Shown in pieces: positions 43,813 to 53,375 of a DNA stretch of 64,000 bases. A model generated the notes under the pieces. The model was not told the DNA's origin. It saw nothing but the letters and a program-made list of their open reading frames with translations, and searched no databases. A program made the translations under genes and the position numbers. Numbering within the stretch: position 1 is the stretch's first letter; each line of letters starts with the position of its first letter. The DNA lies in the NCBI GenBank assembly GCA_963701675.1, contig OY969623.1, positions 186,001 through 250,000 of the forward strand. The letters run 5' to 3'. This stretch comes from G963701675 sp963701675 (GTDB taxonomy: Bacteria; Planctomycetota; Planctomycetia; Gemmatales; Gemmataceae).

Positions 43813-44393
43813 CAACGAACATGAATGAAAATACAGGCGAGCAGAAAATGGAAGAAATACGCGCTAATATAGAAGAAACCCGGACCTCACTTGCCGATCG
43901 GCTCGGGGCCCTCCAGGACAAGGCGCTGGGAACGGTTGAAGCGGCACAGGCCACGGTTGAGCAAACCGTAACCAGTGTGCAACAAACTGTCGACGCTGCC
44001 AAGCGCACCTTCGACCTGCGCTATCAAACGGAAGAGAGGCCCTGGCTCATGGTCGGCTTGGCGACCGCGGCCGGCGCGGTGACCGGTTATTGCCTAGGTG
44101 GTGGCTCGGCGGATCGGAATACGTCTCATACGCCTCCATTGGCCAGCAGTGGGATTTCTCCTGCGATGTCCGCGCATATCCGTGAGTCACGTCCTGGGCT
44201 CTTTGATGAAGAGTGGGGCAAACTAAAGGGCATGGTTGTCGGCACCGGCATGGCAATGCTGCGGGATTGGCTCAAGGAGACAGCGCCTGGTTTGAGTACC
44301 CAGATCGACGACCTCATGGAAGGCGCCACGAGCAAACTGGGCGGCACCTACGTCCGCGCACCTCTCGCGCCGTCGAGCTATCACACGCCATAG
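43785..44393 (+). CDS. DUF3618-family protein
   Basis: A 202-residue protein. The N-terminal DUF3618 signature is MEEIRANIEETRTSLADRLG and ALQDKALGTVEAAQATVEQT. A membrane helix follows (PWLMVGLATAAGAVTGYCLG). The C-terminal region (KLKGMVVGTGMAMLRDWLKE) is amphipathic. It completes the YqjD-YqjE-DUF3618 operon, a widespread envelope-stress set. An internal ATG at 43821 is an alternative start. Confidence 0.85.
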   Translation: MDNRSGDVLATNMNENTGEQKMEEIRANIEETRTSLADRLGALQDKALGTVEAAQATVEQTVTSVQQTVDAAKRTFDLRYQTEERPWLMVGLATAAGAVTGYCLGGGSADRNTSHTPPLASSGISPAMSAHIRESRPGLFDEEWGKLKGMVVGTGMAMLRDWLKETAPGLSTQIDDLMEGATSKLGGTYVRAPLAPSSYHTP

Positions 44394-44424
44394 GCGGAAA
44401 CCGCCGTTCTAGATCGGACGACCT

Positions 44425-46272
44425 TTACGCGGCCGGCGCCGCGGTTTCCGGCTCCGCTTGAGCGGTAAACACCGGGAGCCAAGCCTGCAACTGATTGCGC
44501 GTTTCCAGTAATGTGGCGCCCACCCAGTCAGCACCAGCTTCGGAAAGCGACGAGCGATTATCTTCTAGCTGCTCTTGGGCGAGTCCCCAACGACCGACCA
44601 CAATCTTCAATTTCGGGAATCTAGCCCGCAGGCGCTTGCACAGATAGCGAGTGTGGGCAAGGCCGCCTGGAGGCAGGCTGGCGATGCAAATCACGGCGGG
44701 GTCGAGGGCGGTAACTCGTTCCAACACTTCGGATGACAGCACGCTTTGGGACACTGTTTCCACCTTCCAGCGCTCGTGAGGCAGTATTCGCTGAAACATA
44801 TCTAAGGCCGCTTCATCGGCCGAATCACGAGCGGGACAGGCCAAGACGGCAACTTTCTCGGCGGTCGTGCTAACCTTATCCGGCGACGCCTCTTTGGCAA
44901 TCTCGACAATCTCACTTATGTCTTCCACGATTTCGCGGGTAACTTTCTGAACGAACTCCTCGTCGACTACCTGGATTCTCGCATGGTCTCGGTCGCGTCT
45001 TGCATGGCAAAGCGCGGGAATCAGTATGGCATCGTAAACTCGTTCCGGCGGCCCTTCCTTGGACTCGCTGAGCACTAACTGTGTGGCTTCGTCTTGATCG
45101 CGAGCCAACGCCCGCTGGTAATAACGCATGTCCGGATCGAGCGCCGGTTCATCGCTCAGGAGTACGTCAAGCACTTCTAGCTGCGGGACGAATTTGCCGA
45201 GGACCACCAGGCAGACCGTGAGCGGCGCGGATAACACGAGCCCGAGGGGGCCCCAAAGAAATGTCCAGAATGCGGCGGCGATAAGCAACGCCACTTCGGA
45301 AACCCCTATGCTCTGCCCATAGAGCCAGGGCTCCATCAAGTTGTTGCTCAAGAGTTCTAACACCAAGACGAGCCCGATGACGCCAAGCGGCTGCCACCAC
45401 CACCAACCCGACGACGTCGCCAGGCTAAGGCCGATCGGCAAGATAGCGGCCACCCACGGGCCGATATAGGGCAGGTAACGGAGCACGCCTGCGAGGAATC
45501 CCCACAAGAATGCATAGTCAACGCCGAGAACGGTTAGGCCCAAACTGAGTGCCAAGCCGTAGGTGGCGTTGACGATCGCTTGCATAAGCAAAAACCGACT
45601 GATGCGCTGCCCAGTGTCATCTAGCGCTTTGGTGGTAAATGTGATGCGACCATGACCTGCGAGGCGAATGAGTCGATCACGGAGATCCTCGCGGTTGAGG
45701 AGCATGAAGATAACCAGAATGACAGCGAGACCGAGCTGACCGAGCGGCTCGATGACTCCGCCGGCGAGGCTTTGCACCCATGTGAGCCATGGAGAAGTAT
45801 CATCCTTAACGACGGTGGGTGTCGGTGTCGATCCCGGAGAGGCGTCACTGGGCGGCGGCGCCGCGTTCAGTTCGCCACCGATTTCCTCTGCCATTTGCTT
45901 TAGCTTTTCTACGGCCGATCCTTCGCCTACCATTGCGCGAAGCGACCGAATCTTGCCCTTGATCGAATCCGTGTGCTCTGGAAGTTGGTGAGCCAGTTGC
46001 TCGAATTGAGCCCAGACGATCCAAATGGTTACGCCGAGCACAGCCGACGTAACAAACACGACCAAAATGACAGAGAGAACCCGCGAGACACCTCGCCGCT
46101 GAAATGCCATGACGAGCGGATTCAGCAGGAAGGTCAGAAAAATGGCCAATGCGACCGGAATGAGAACGACTTTCGCCCAGTAGATGGCCGCGACGACCAC
46201 TACGGTAAGCACTGTCCCCGTGAGGATGATGAGAGCGCGTTGCCAGTCGGGGGTCACCGTTGACTTGGCCAC
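44425..46272 (-). CDS. AI-2E family transporter with a C-terminal soluble extension
   Basis: A 615-residue protein. Residues 1-~385 are an AI-2E/PerM-type permease: paired N-terminal helices, LGLAVILVIFMLLNREDLRD, GLTVLGVDYAFLWGFLAGVL, RYLPYIGPWVAAILPIGLSL and LGPLGLVLSAPLTVCLVVLG. Residues ~400-615 add a cytoplasmic domain resembling cobalamin-binding/Rossmann regulators (KVAVLACPARDSADEAALDM; VICIASLPPGGLAHTRYLCK; LKIVVGRWG) but lacking the DxHxxG B12 motif. The substrate is unknown; the extension suggests regulated transport. Confidence 0.85.
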   Translation of the reverse strand: MAKSTVTPDWQRALIILTGTVLTVVVVAAIYWAKVVLIPVALAIFLTFLLNPLVMAFQRRGVSRVLSVILVVFVTSAVLGVTIWIVWAQFEQLAHQLPEHTDSIKGKIRSLRAMVGEGSAVEKLKQMAEEIGGELNAAPPPSDASPGSTPTPTVVKDDTSPWLTWVQSLAGGVIEPLGQLGLAVILVIFMLLNREDLRDRLIRLAGHGRITFTTKALDDTGQRISRFLLMQAIVNATYGLALSLGLTVLGVDYAFLWGFLAGVLRYLPYIGPWVAAILPIGLSLATSSGWWWWQPLGVIGLVLVLELLSNNLMEPWLYGQSIGVSEVALLIAAAFWTFLWGPLGLVLSAPLTVCLVVLGKFVPQLEVLDVLLSDEPALDPDMRYYQRALARDQDEATQLVLSESKEGPPERVYDAILIPALCHARRDRDHARIQVVDEEFVQKVTREIVEDISEIVEIAKEASPDKVSTTAEKVAVLACPARDSADEAALDMFQRILPHERWKVETVSQSVLSSEVLERVTALDPAVICIASLPPGGLAHTRYLCKRLRARFPKLKIVVGRWGLAQEQLEDNRSSLSEAGADWVGATLLETRNQLQAWLPVFTAQAEPETAAPAA

Positions 46273-46321
46273 AGTTGCTTCCTTCGCGAATTAGCTTTGA
46301 ATTATACGAGATGGCGCGGGC

Positions 46322-46362
46322 ATGCAAAAGAAAAGCCCCGCCATCGAAAGGGATGGCGGGGC
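46322..46362 (-). terminator. Intrinsic terminator after csbD-like gene
   Basis: GCCCCGCCATC/GATGGCGGGGC hairpin followed on the minus strand by TTTTCTTTT. Confidence 0.88.
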
Positions 46363-46421
46363 CACTGCCTTACCTCGTGCGCTTAGGTGTCGAGCCGTCG
46401 ATGAGGGGAGGCAGTTACTGC

Positions 46422-46625
46422 TTAGCATCCACAGGTGCGACCAAACTCGTCGACCTCTTTCTCCGCTTGCTCCTTGGCATAGCCGTACTTCTGTTGAAGC
46501 GTGCCCACTAGTTGATCCTTCTTCCCGGCGATCCGGGTAAGATCATCGTCGGTGAGCTTGCCCCATTTTTCCTTTACGGTTCCCTGGATCTCTTTCCATT
46601 TGCCTTTGATAGTATCCCAATTCAT
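46422..46625 (-). CDS. CsbD-family stress protein
   Basis: A 67-residue protein: MNWDTIKGKWKEIQGTVKEK, WGKLTDDDLTRIAGKKDQLV, then GTLQQKYGYAKEQAEKEVDE. A complete CsbD domain of general-stress regulons. AGGAGTG precedes the ATG. Cys-Gly-Cys at the C-terminus is unusual. Confidence 0.95.
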   Translation of the reverse strand: MNWDTIKGKWKEIQGTVKEKWGKLTDDDLTRIAGKKDQLVGTLQQKYGYAKEQAEKEVDEFGRTCGC

Positions 46626-46837
46626 GATTCACTCCTTATTTATCGACCGCGATCTCACATTTCACAAGCGGCTAAAAACTATGCATACAGCGTGCCGATA
46701 ATCGGAATGAGCTAGCTCGCGGTCGCCGTAATCTTTGTGCGTGAGAGAAGTTCGGACGCGATGTCGAGTACCAGAAGTGTGTGCACACCCATCGGTTTGC
46801 GCACATGACTCATGAATCACCTTTCCGATAGGTGCGC

Positions 46838-46888
46838 AGAACGCCGCTTGCGGCTTAGCGTGACGCGTTAAGCCGCAAGCGGCGTTCT
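46838..46888. terminator. Perfect 20-bp inverted repeat after the response regulator
   Basis: AGAACGCCGCTTGCGGCTTA at 46838-46857 and its exact complement at 46869-46888, with an 11-nt loop. Located 6 nt after the stop of the response-regulator gene. Confidence 0.75.
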
Positions 46889-46894
46889 CCTGCG

Positions 46895-48362
46895 TTAAGA
46901 GTCTTTGAACAAGCCCTTCTCAAGTTGGTACTGAGCAAGCTTCGCCGTAATGCTACGACGAGACAGCCCGGAAATCTTGGCACAGCGGCCGACATTGCCG
47001 TGCGCTTTCTTTAACGCCTTGGCTAAATACTCCTTTTCCAATGTGGCGACCATGTCCTTAACTAAGTCAGGGAGCTGCCGATCGAGGCTTATCGACATCG
47101 GAAGCTTGGGCGGAGGCGGCGAGACGATCTCGGCAGGGAGGTTACTGGGCCGAATCACGTCGTCCCTGGAGGTAACACAGGCGCGTTCCATCGCATTTTC
47201 AAGCTCACGGATATTCCCCGGCCAACGAGAGTTCAAAAGTGCTTCCATCGTTTCCGGCGTTATCGATTTCGGCTTCTCGCCTTTAGGGGTGTACTTCTCG
47301 ACAAAATGCACCGCAAGAAGTGCAATATCTTCGGGGCGTTCTCGCAATGGCGGCAGGTCGATCTTCACGACGTTCAACCGATAGAAGAGGTCCGTCCCGA
47401 AATGTGCCTTTCTTGACCAACCGCTGCAGCGAGCGATTGGTCGCGGCAATCACGCGGACATCGACCTCAATGCTCTCCGTGCCGCCGACGCGTTCGAAGC
47501 GGCGTTCCTGTAGGACACGCAGAAGCTTGGCCTGCATGGTGGCAGGGACATCGCCGACTTCATCCAGAAAGATGGTTCCGCTATGTGCCAATTCAAACCG
47601 GCCGCGCCGTTGGCCGACGGCACTCGTGAACGCTCCCTTCTCGTGTCCGAATAGCTCGCTTTCCAACAGCGTCTCGGGCAGGGCGGCGCAGTTGACGGCA
47701 ACAAGTGGCCCGGATCGTTCCGTCGAAGTGTCGTGAATCGCGCGCGCGATCATTTCCTTGCCGGTGCCGGTTTCGCCTTCGATAAGCACAGTCGATCCGG
47801 TGTGAGCAACGTTGTTAATGAGCTCAAAGATCCCGTGCATGGTGCGATTCTTGCTCAGTATGCTTCGAAAAGAAAAACGTTCCTGCAGTTGTTCACGAAG
47901 TCGCACCAACTCATCTTGCAGGGCCCGTTCATGCAATGCTCGGTGAACCACCCGGCGCAGGTTGTCGATGTCGATCGGTTTGGTGAGAAAATCGTAGGCC
48001 CCCGCCTGCATGGCACGAACTGCTTCATCGATGCTTCCATGCCCGGTGGTCACAATTACGGTTACAGGTATCCCGCGCTTCTGAACCTCCGCGATCAGCT
48101 GAGCGCCGTCGAGCTTCGGCATACGCAGGTCCGTAATCACAACACTGTAGTTGCGCTCGAGTAGCCTTTCCAGCGCCGATTGACCGTCATCGGCTACGTC
48201 GACTTGCACTTGGCCATCCACCTCAAGGAGTTTCTGAAGTTGCTTCTGAGCTTGCGCATTATCTTCAACAACCAGTATGCGTCGAGCTTCCAGTGGAGCG
48301 TCCGCTACGGAAGCGGCACCTACTTCAGAATTGTCCGACTGCTTGCGCGATGCTCGAGTCAT
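46895..48362 (-). pseudogene. Sigma-54-dependent NtrC-type response regulator, frameshifted
   Basis: Order: receiver domain (RRILVVEDNAQAQKQ; phosphorylatable Asp in VVITDLRMPKLDG), sigma-54 AAA+ domain (LIEGETGTGKEMIARAIHDT Walker A; ELFGHEKGAFTSA = GAFTGA-like loop with Ser for Gly; GTIFLDEVGD Walker B) and a Fis-type DNA-binding domain (GNVGRCAKISGLSRRSITAK). An extra G in a GGG run near 47400 shifts the frame between KKGTFR and TDLFYRLNVV. Repaired length is about 490 residues. The start could also be the upstream codon at 48428. Confidence 0.85.
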
Positions 48363-48699
48363 GTCGATAACCTCGGCGAAGCTCGATGGAGGCCATCCGG
48401 TCGTTGCGGTGCTCACGATGCTTCCCATCCTTTCTTATATGCGCATCGCATTTCGTACAAGTGCGCTATGGTGTGCCCAAAATGACGCAGGGTTTTTTAG
48501 TTTCGCCGTTGGAATCGATGCGAACGCCATTGAAACAGGTGTGAAAAATTGACGCAGCAACCATCGTGCCCGCAGTGGCAAAACCGGCACGGCAGATGCA
48601 ACAACCAGTACCTCTATGCGTGAATGGGGGCGCATGGCGGAAACTCGTTTGCATTCCTCGGAGCGAACCAAGACCACGCTAATATGGGAGGCAAGACCA

Positions 48700-49107
48700 A
48701 TGGTACGTCCAAAAGTTATCCTCTCGGTGGCAACGGCCAATCTGCCGGATGAGAAGTACGAGTTTGACAAGCCGACCGAGTGCACGTTGGGACGGGGATC
48801 GGACTGCAACATTCGATTTCCAGGAAGCGTCGGCCATGCCGATGTATCGCGGCACCATTGCATGTTGGAAATCGACCCGCCGGACGTTCAAGTCCGCGAT
48901 TTAGGAAGTCGAAACGGCACCTTCGTGAACGGCGAGAAAATCGGCCAGCGTCCTGAGTTTCAGTCGCCTGACGATGTCGATTCGCGAGCGTTTGCGGCAC
49001 GCGGACTTCATGACGGCGACGTGTTGAAAATCGGGCACACGGAGTTTCGCGTTGAGATCGACGATCCAGCCCGGCCGAGTACACCAACCAATCACCCCGA
49101 GGAATAA
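48700..49107 (+). CDS. FHA-domain protein
   Basis: A 135-residue protein that is essentially one FHA domain: CTLGRGSDCNIRFPGS, VSRHHCMLEIDPPDVQVRDL and GSRNGTFVNGEKIG carry the phosphothreonine-binding Arg, Ser, His and Asn. It reads Ser/Thr-kinase signals, possibly balanced by the PP2C enzyme at 40788. GGGAGG precedes the ATG at 48700. It is followed after 3 nt by a small helical gene. Confidence 0.93.
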   Translation: MVRPKVILSVATANLPDEKYEFDKPTECTLGRGSDCNIRFPGSVGHADVSRHHCMLEIDPPDVQVRDLGSRNGTFVNGEKIGQRPEFQSPDDVDSRAFAARGLHDGDVLKIGHTEFRVEIDDPARPSTPTNHPEE

Positions 49108-49110
49108 GTA

Positions 49111-49569
49111 ATGGCCGCAGCCAAGAACAACGATCCTCTCGTCCGTCGCACCAATGAATTGGAAGTAGCGCTTTACCGCCGTACGGCAAGCGCCGATTCA
49201 GCGTGGGCGGAAACCGTGCGGAGTGCATTGCTCAATGTGGAGACTGCGCTGTCAGAACATCAAGCACTGCTGCGTAGTCCGGACGGGCCGGCCGAAACGA
49301 TCCACGCTGTCTCGCAGGAAATCATGCCGAAGATAGACCGAAAGCTAGTCAACTTAAGTCAAGAGGACGCCGCTCTTCTTAACGAGGCACGATGGCTTCG
49401 CACTTTATCCGAGGCGGTTGCTGGGGCGGCGACGTCGGTACCGCACCCGGAAATCGACGACATTCGATTGAGCGGCGGGCACTTGGTGGACGCATTGCGG
49501 CGCATGAAACACACCGAGAACACACTGGTTCTCAATGAAATAACCACGGATTACGGCGCCGCCGATTGA
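49111..49569 (+). CDS. Small helical protein co-transcribed with the FHA gene
   Basis: A 152-residue, mostly helical protein (RRTNELEVALYRRTASADSA; VETALSEHQALLRS; LLNEARWLRTLSEAVAGAAT). No known family. Tight spacing to the FHA gene suggests joint function. Its 3' end overlaps the convergent histidine kinase by 19 nt. Confidence 0.6.
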   Translation: MAAAKNNDPLVRRTNELEVALYRRTASADSAWAETVRSALLNVETALSEHQALLRSPDGPAETIHAVSQEIMPKIDRKLVNLSQEDAALLNEARWLRTLSEAVAGAATSVPHPEIDDIRLSGGHLVDALRRMKHTENTLVLNEITTDYGAAD

Positions 49570-52427
49570 GGCGCTGGATCAGGGGATTGTGAACCAACCT
49601 TGATAATTTGAAGCAACCGTTGAAGATCGACAGGGTCGACCGGTTTGGTCAGATGGAGGTCGAACCCGGCCTGTTCGCTCCGTATCCGATCCTCATCCTG
49701 GCCGTATCCCGATACCGCAATCAGGCGAGTGTCCGCTGTGCTGGGGTCGCTGCGAAGAACGCGGGCCACGTCGTAGCCGTCCATTTCCGGAAGTCCGATG
49801 TCGCAGAGCACGACATCCGGTCGGAAGGTGTGTGCGATTTTCAAGCCATCGGGGCCGGTCTGAGCCGTCAGAACGTCATGCCCAAATCGCTCGAGAAGCG
49901 TAGCCAAGCTCCGCACCGCATCCGGGTTGTCCTCGATGAGCAAAATCCGGAGACTACGCCCGACAAGAGGCGTAAGTGAGGCGCCGCTTGGCGGCACTTG
50001 GGGCTTCTCGCACAAGGGTATCCGAAACGTAAACTCGGCGCCATGCCCGAGGCCTGCGCTGCTCGCCTCGATGGAGCCACCATGGAGTTCGATGATCCCT
50101 TTCACCAGCGGCAAGCCGAGGCCCAATCCGCCGCGCTGGCGGTCGAGACTCTGCTCTGCCTGCATAAAGGTCTCGAATATGTGCGGCAATAGATCGGCCG
50201 GTATACCGATGCCGGTATCGCACACTGACACGACGGCTCGCCCCGTCGCGGGTTCCACTCCGGCGTGCACCGTGATTTGGTCGCCCGAATTGGTGCACTT
50301 GTTGGCATTCTGTAGCAGATTCGTCACCACCTGACGAAGTCGACGACCGTCACCGCTAACCCAAACCGGTTCATCCGGTGCGTCCAGTTTGAGGGAAATC
50401 CCCGGGCGCTCCAATGCAGATCGTTGATCGTTGACGGTTTGGCGGATCAGCTGAGCTAAATCGAGCGCAACAAATTGCAAATGCATTTTGTGATGAGCAA
50501 TGCGGAACACATCCAGGAGATCGTCGACAATACCGGACATTTGCTGCATTTGCCGATCAATAATGTCACGAGCTTCGATCAACTCGGGATCTTCCAAACG
50601 GCCAAGACGCAGAATATGAAGTGCGTTCCGAATCGGCGCCAGTGGATTGCGCAACTCGTGGGATAATACAGCCAGGAACTCATCCTTTCGTCGGTCAGAC
50701 AAGATCAATCCCTCTTCCGTTCGCTTCTGTTGATCAATGTCCGTGCAAGTGCCGTACCATCGTACGATCTGACCGCTGCGGTCTCGTGCCGGCAGGGCAC
50801 AACACAAGTGCCAACGGTAATTTCCCGTTTGGCGATCCTTGAATCGGCATTCAACCTTGTATGGATCGCCGGTTCGAATCGACTGAGCCCAGCCTTGTTT
50901 CCATGACTGCACATCGTCTGCATGAAGAACGGATTCCCATTGAGTGGTATCCGGGTCGCCTTCGGTGAAGCCGGTCAGATCGTACCAGCGCTGATTGAGA
51001 TAGTTCACGGTGCCGTCCGGGTCGGCAGCCCACACGATTTGAGGCATTGCATCCGCAAGATGTCGCAAGCGTTGTTCACTCTCTCGAATCGCCAGCTCTG
51101 CGCCCCGCCGCTCACTCATGTCGCGGAAGATCAGTATCGCGCCCAAAATGTTACCGTGGCGGTCGCGAATCGGAGCGGCCGAATGGTCGATCGTTCGTTC
51201 TGTGCCGTCGAGACTTCGAAGGAGCGTGTGATTTCCTAGCTCGATGGATCGGCGTTCGGACAATGCCCGCCGGATGGGATTGCCGAGCGATTTGCGGGTG
51301 TTCGGGTCAAAGATCGCAAATACTTTTTCGATGGGCAGGCCGCGTGCATTTTCTGATTGCCAACCGGTCAATTTCTCGGCGACAGAGTTTAGAAAGGTGA
51401 CGCGAGAGTCCACGTCCGTGACAATGACGGCATCGCCAATAGTCGAGAGCGTGACGCGGAGTGTCGATTCCGTTCGCGCCACACGTCCGCCGACCAGAAG
51501 GGCGGTAGCGAGTCCTGCCAACAAACTGAGAACCAACACGATCATGCTCGTCCAAAGCACGACTTGAACGCCTTGGTCCGCCGCGTGCTTGGCACTCGCT
51601 ACGTCGTCTCTCGCCACACGCTGAATGTCGTCGTTAAGGACGCTTTCCAAGTCCTTGCGGATGCCATGAAGGTTTGTCAGGCCGGTTTGAAGGGACTCGT
51701 GAAGGGCAAGCCACTCCTTTTGTCCGGAACCAATCGTCGAAAGCTGCTTGTCTAGTTCGGCCGCGAGGCGATCCTCCGGCTCCGTGAGTTCGAACTTCCG
51801 AAACCGCTCCAGGCCCTTCATGGCATGCTGTCGATACTGTTCAGCCTTCTCGCCGTACTCGGAGTTGGATGTGCGCCGAAAGTGGCCCAACCATGCACTA
51901 CTTGCGGCCACGCTTGCTCGTATGTTGCCGGCTTCTTCGAATTTATGGCCGGCGTCTTGCGCTCCCCGGTCGGTGGTCGACAAATAGGATTGGGTTAGTT
52001 CGTCGACATTTTTCTCGGCGGCGCTTAACGCGACGAAACTGGCGTATTGCTTGTCCCGATTGTTCATCAGTTGCTCACCCAACGCCGTGTACTCTGCATA
52101 CATCTTGGCAATTCGTTCACCGAGGCCGTCGTCGCCCGATTCCACTGCATCGTACTTCGCTTTGAACGCATAGAAGTCAGATCGATCCGTAGCGATTTGA
52201 GACCGTGCCTGCGGGTTGCCGGTGTCGAGGTATTGCAGAATGCCGAGGCTGGTGCCATCGACTCGAATTCCCATTTCGTACGCTGCCCTCGCCGGCTCGG
52301 CTTTGTCAGTTATGGCCGATAGGTTCCGCTGCAGATCTTGAAGCTGCCAGGCGCTGAGCAGATTAGTAATAAGCAGAAGTGACAGCAGAATCCCGAAGCC
52401 AATCCACAGTCGCGTCGTTGTAGACAT
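49551..52427 (-). CDS. Hybrid sensor histidine kinase with two PAS domains
   Basis: A 958-residue membrane kinase. Order: N-terminal helix (FGILLSLLLITNLLSAW), helical periplasmic sensor (CHASE3/4HB-like, ~30-310), second helix (MIVLVLSLLAGLATALLVGG), PAS 1 (LSTIGDAVIVTDVDSRVTFL), PAS 2 (MPQIVWAADPDGTVNYLNQR), HisKA (FLAVLSHELRNPLAPIRNAL, phospho-His), HATPase (SVCDTGIGIPADLLPHIFET; GGLGLGLPLVKGIIELHGGS) and a C-terminal receiver (DVVLCDIGLPEMDGYDVARV). The REC-ANTAR protein encoded divergently at 52620 is a plausible partner. Confidence 0.93.
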   Translation of the reverse strand: MSTTTRLWIGFGILLSLLLITNLLSAWQLQDLQRNLSAITDKAEPARAAYEMGIRVDGTSLGILQYLDTGNPQARSQIATDRSDFYAFKAKYDAVESGDDGLGERIAKMYAEYTALGEQLMNNRDKQYASFVALSAAEKNVDELTQSYLSTTDRGAQDAGHKFEEAGNIRASVAASSAWLGHFRRTSNSEYGEKAEQYRQHAMKGLERFRKFELTEPEDRLAAELDKQLSTIGSGQKEWLALHESLQTGLTNLHGIRKDLESVLNDDIQRVARDDVASAKHAADQGVQVVLWTSMIVLVLSLLAGLATALLVGGRVARTESTLRVTLSTIGDAVIVTDVDSRVTFLNSVAEKLTGWQSENARGLPIEKVFAIFDPNTRKSLGNPIRRALSERRSIELGNHTLLRSLDGTERTIDHSAAPIRDRHGNILGAILIFRDMSERRGAELAIRESEQRLRHLADAMPQIVWAADPDGTVNYLNQRWYDLTGFTEGDPDTTQWESVLHADDVQSWKQGWAQSIRTGDPYKVECRFKDRQTGNYRWHLCCALPARDRSGQIVRWYGTCTDIDQQKRTEEGLILSDRRKDEFLAVLSHELRNPLAPIRNALHILRLGRLEDPELIEARDIIDRQMQQMSGIVDDLLDVFRIAHHKMHLQFVALDLAQLIRQTVNDQRSALERPGISLKLDAPDEPVWVSGDGRRLRQVVTNLLQNANKCTNSGDQITVHAGVEPATGRAVVSVCDTGIGIPADLLPHIFETFMQAEQSLDRQRGGLGLGLPLVKGIIELHGGSIEASSAGLGHGAEFTFRIPLCEKPQVPPSGASLTPLVGRSLRILLIEDNPDAVRSLATLLERFGHDVLTAQTGPDGLKIAHTFRPDVVLCDIGLPEMDGYDVARVLRSDPSTADTRLIAVSGYGQDEDRIRSEQAGFDLHLTKPVDPVDLQRLLQIIKVGSQSPDPAPQSAAP

Positions 52428-52619
52428 TCTCCGCCTCAGACCCCGAGCCGGTTCGCAGCCCGAACCGGTTGGTCGGGTGTTACCGAGACCTATTTTAAGC
52501 AAGACACATGCCGCAGACCGTGCAGCAAGATGAAATTCGGTGTGGTTCGGCGCGGCAATTGCAATAACGGTCGGGCCGATTCGCCAAATTCACGATGAAA
52601 ACTCGACGGAGACACGTAA

Positions 52620-53228
52620 ATGGTATGCGCAACTTTGGGGAGTAGTCTTCGGCTTGTGGTAGTGGAACCCGACGCCGTGCTACGTCGATTTCTCTGCAAG
52701 ACGCTAGAGGAGGACGGCCACCAGGTGGTTGCGGAGGCTATCACCGGCCCTGAGATGATGCGGATCGCGCTTACGCTTGAGTTCGAGACACTCGTATTCG
52801 ATAGGGATTTGCCGGGAACGGATGGCGTGCAAGTACTTAGGCACATCTACGACGAGCGGCCCGTTGCCGGAGTGGCCATCGTGTCCAATAGGGATCAAGC
52901 AGCGGTACGGGCGGGTGTCGTTGAACTTGGACTGACGTATCTCGTCAAACCTATCCCGGCGCATCAGGTTACGCCGGCTGTGGTTGTGGCTTGGGCCCAG
53001 TTTGAGAAGAATCGCACGCTGGCCAATGAAAACGATAGCCTTCGTCGCGAACTGGAAAATCGCAAGCTTATTGAACGGGCCAAGGGCGTATTGATGAAAC
53101 GCCACCACCTGTCGGAAGATGAGGCGTATCGAAGGCTTCAGCGGACGGCAATGAATAATCGCACGCCTATGGTTCGGCTAGCCCACTCGGTCCTCAACGG
53201 CGGAAGCCTAGCGTTGGCTGGCCGTTAA
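52620..53228 (+). CDS. REC-ANTAR response regulator (RNA-binding antiterminator type)
   Basis: A 202-residue protein: receiver domain (RLVVVEPDAVLRRFL; TLVFDRDLPGTDGVQVL with phospho-Asp; YLVKPIPAHQV), a linking coiled coil, then an ANTAR domain (ENRKLIERAKGVLMKRHHLS; EDEAYRRLQRTAMNNRTPMV). ANTAR domains bind paired-hairpin RNA and prevent termination after phosphorylation-induced dimerisation. It lies divergent from a hybrid histidine kinase. GGAGAC precedes the ATG. Confidence 0.92.
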   Translation: MVCATLGSSLRLVVVEPDAVLRRFLCKTLEEDGHQVVAEAITGPEMMRIALTLEFETLVFDRDLPGTDGVQVLRHIYDERPVAGVAIVSNRDQAAVRAGVVELGLTYLVKPIPAHQVTPAVVVAWAQFEKNRTLANENDSLRRELENRKLIERAKGVLMKRHHLSEDEAYRRLQRTAMNNRTPMVRLAHSVLNGGSLALAGR

Positions 53229-53313
53229 CGCAGCTGGGCTCATGAGTGGATGGCGTTAGGAACCGCTGTGCGCACCCGTGTGCTTCTGTCTGCGCGACAC
53301 GTCAACAAGCCGC

Positions 53314-53350
53314 ATGGGCTTCGTGTTTCGTTAGCAAACACGAAGCCCAT
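53314..53350. terminator. Bidirectional hairpin between converging genes
   Basis: A perfect 15-bp stem ATGGGCTTCGTGTTT / AAACACGAAGCCCAT with a 7-nt loop, between the REC-ANTAR gene and the gene at 53376. Confidence 0.8.
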
Positions 53351-53375
53351 TTCGCGGCCTCTAAGTACCGAATGA

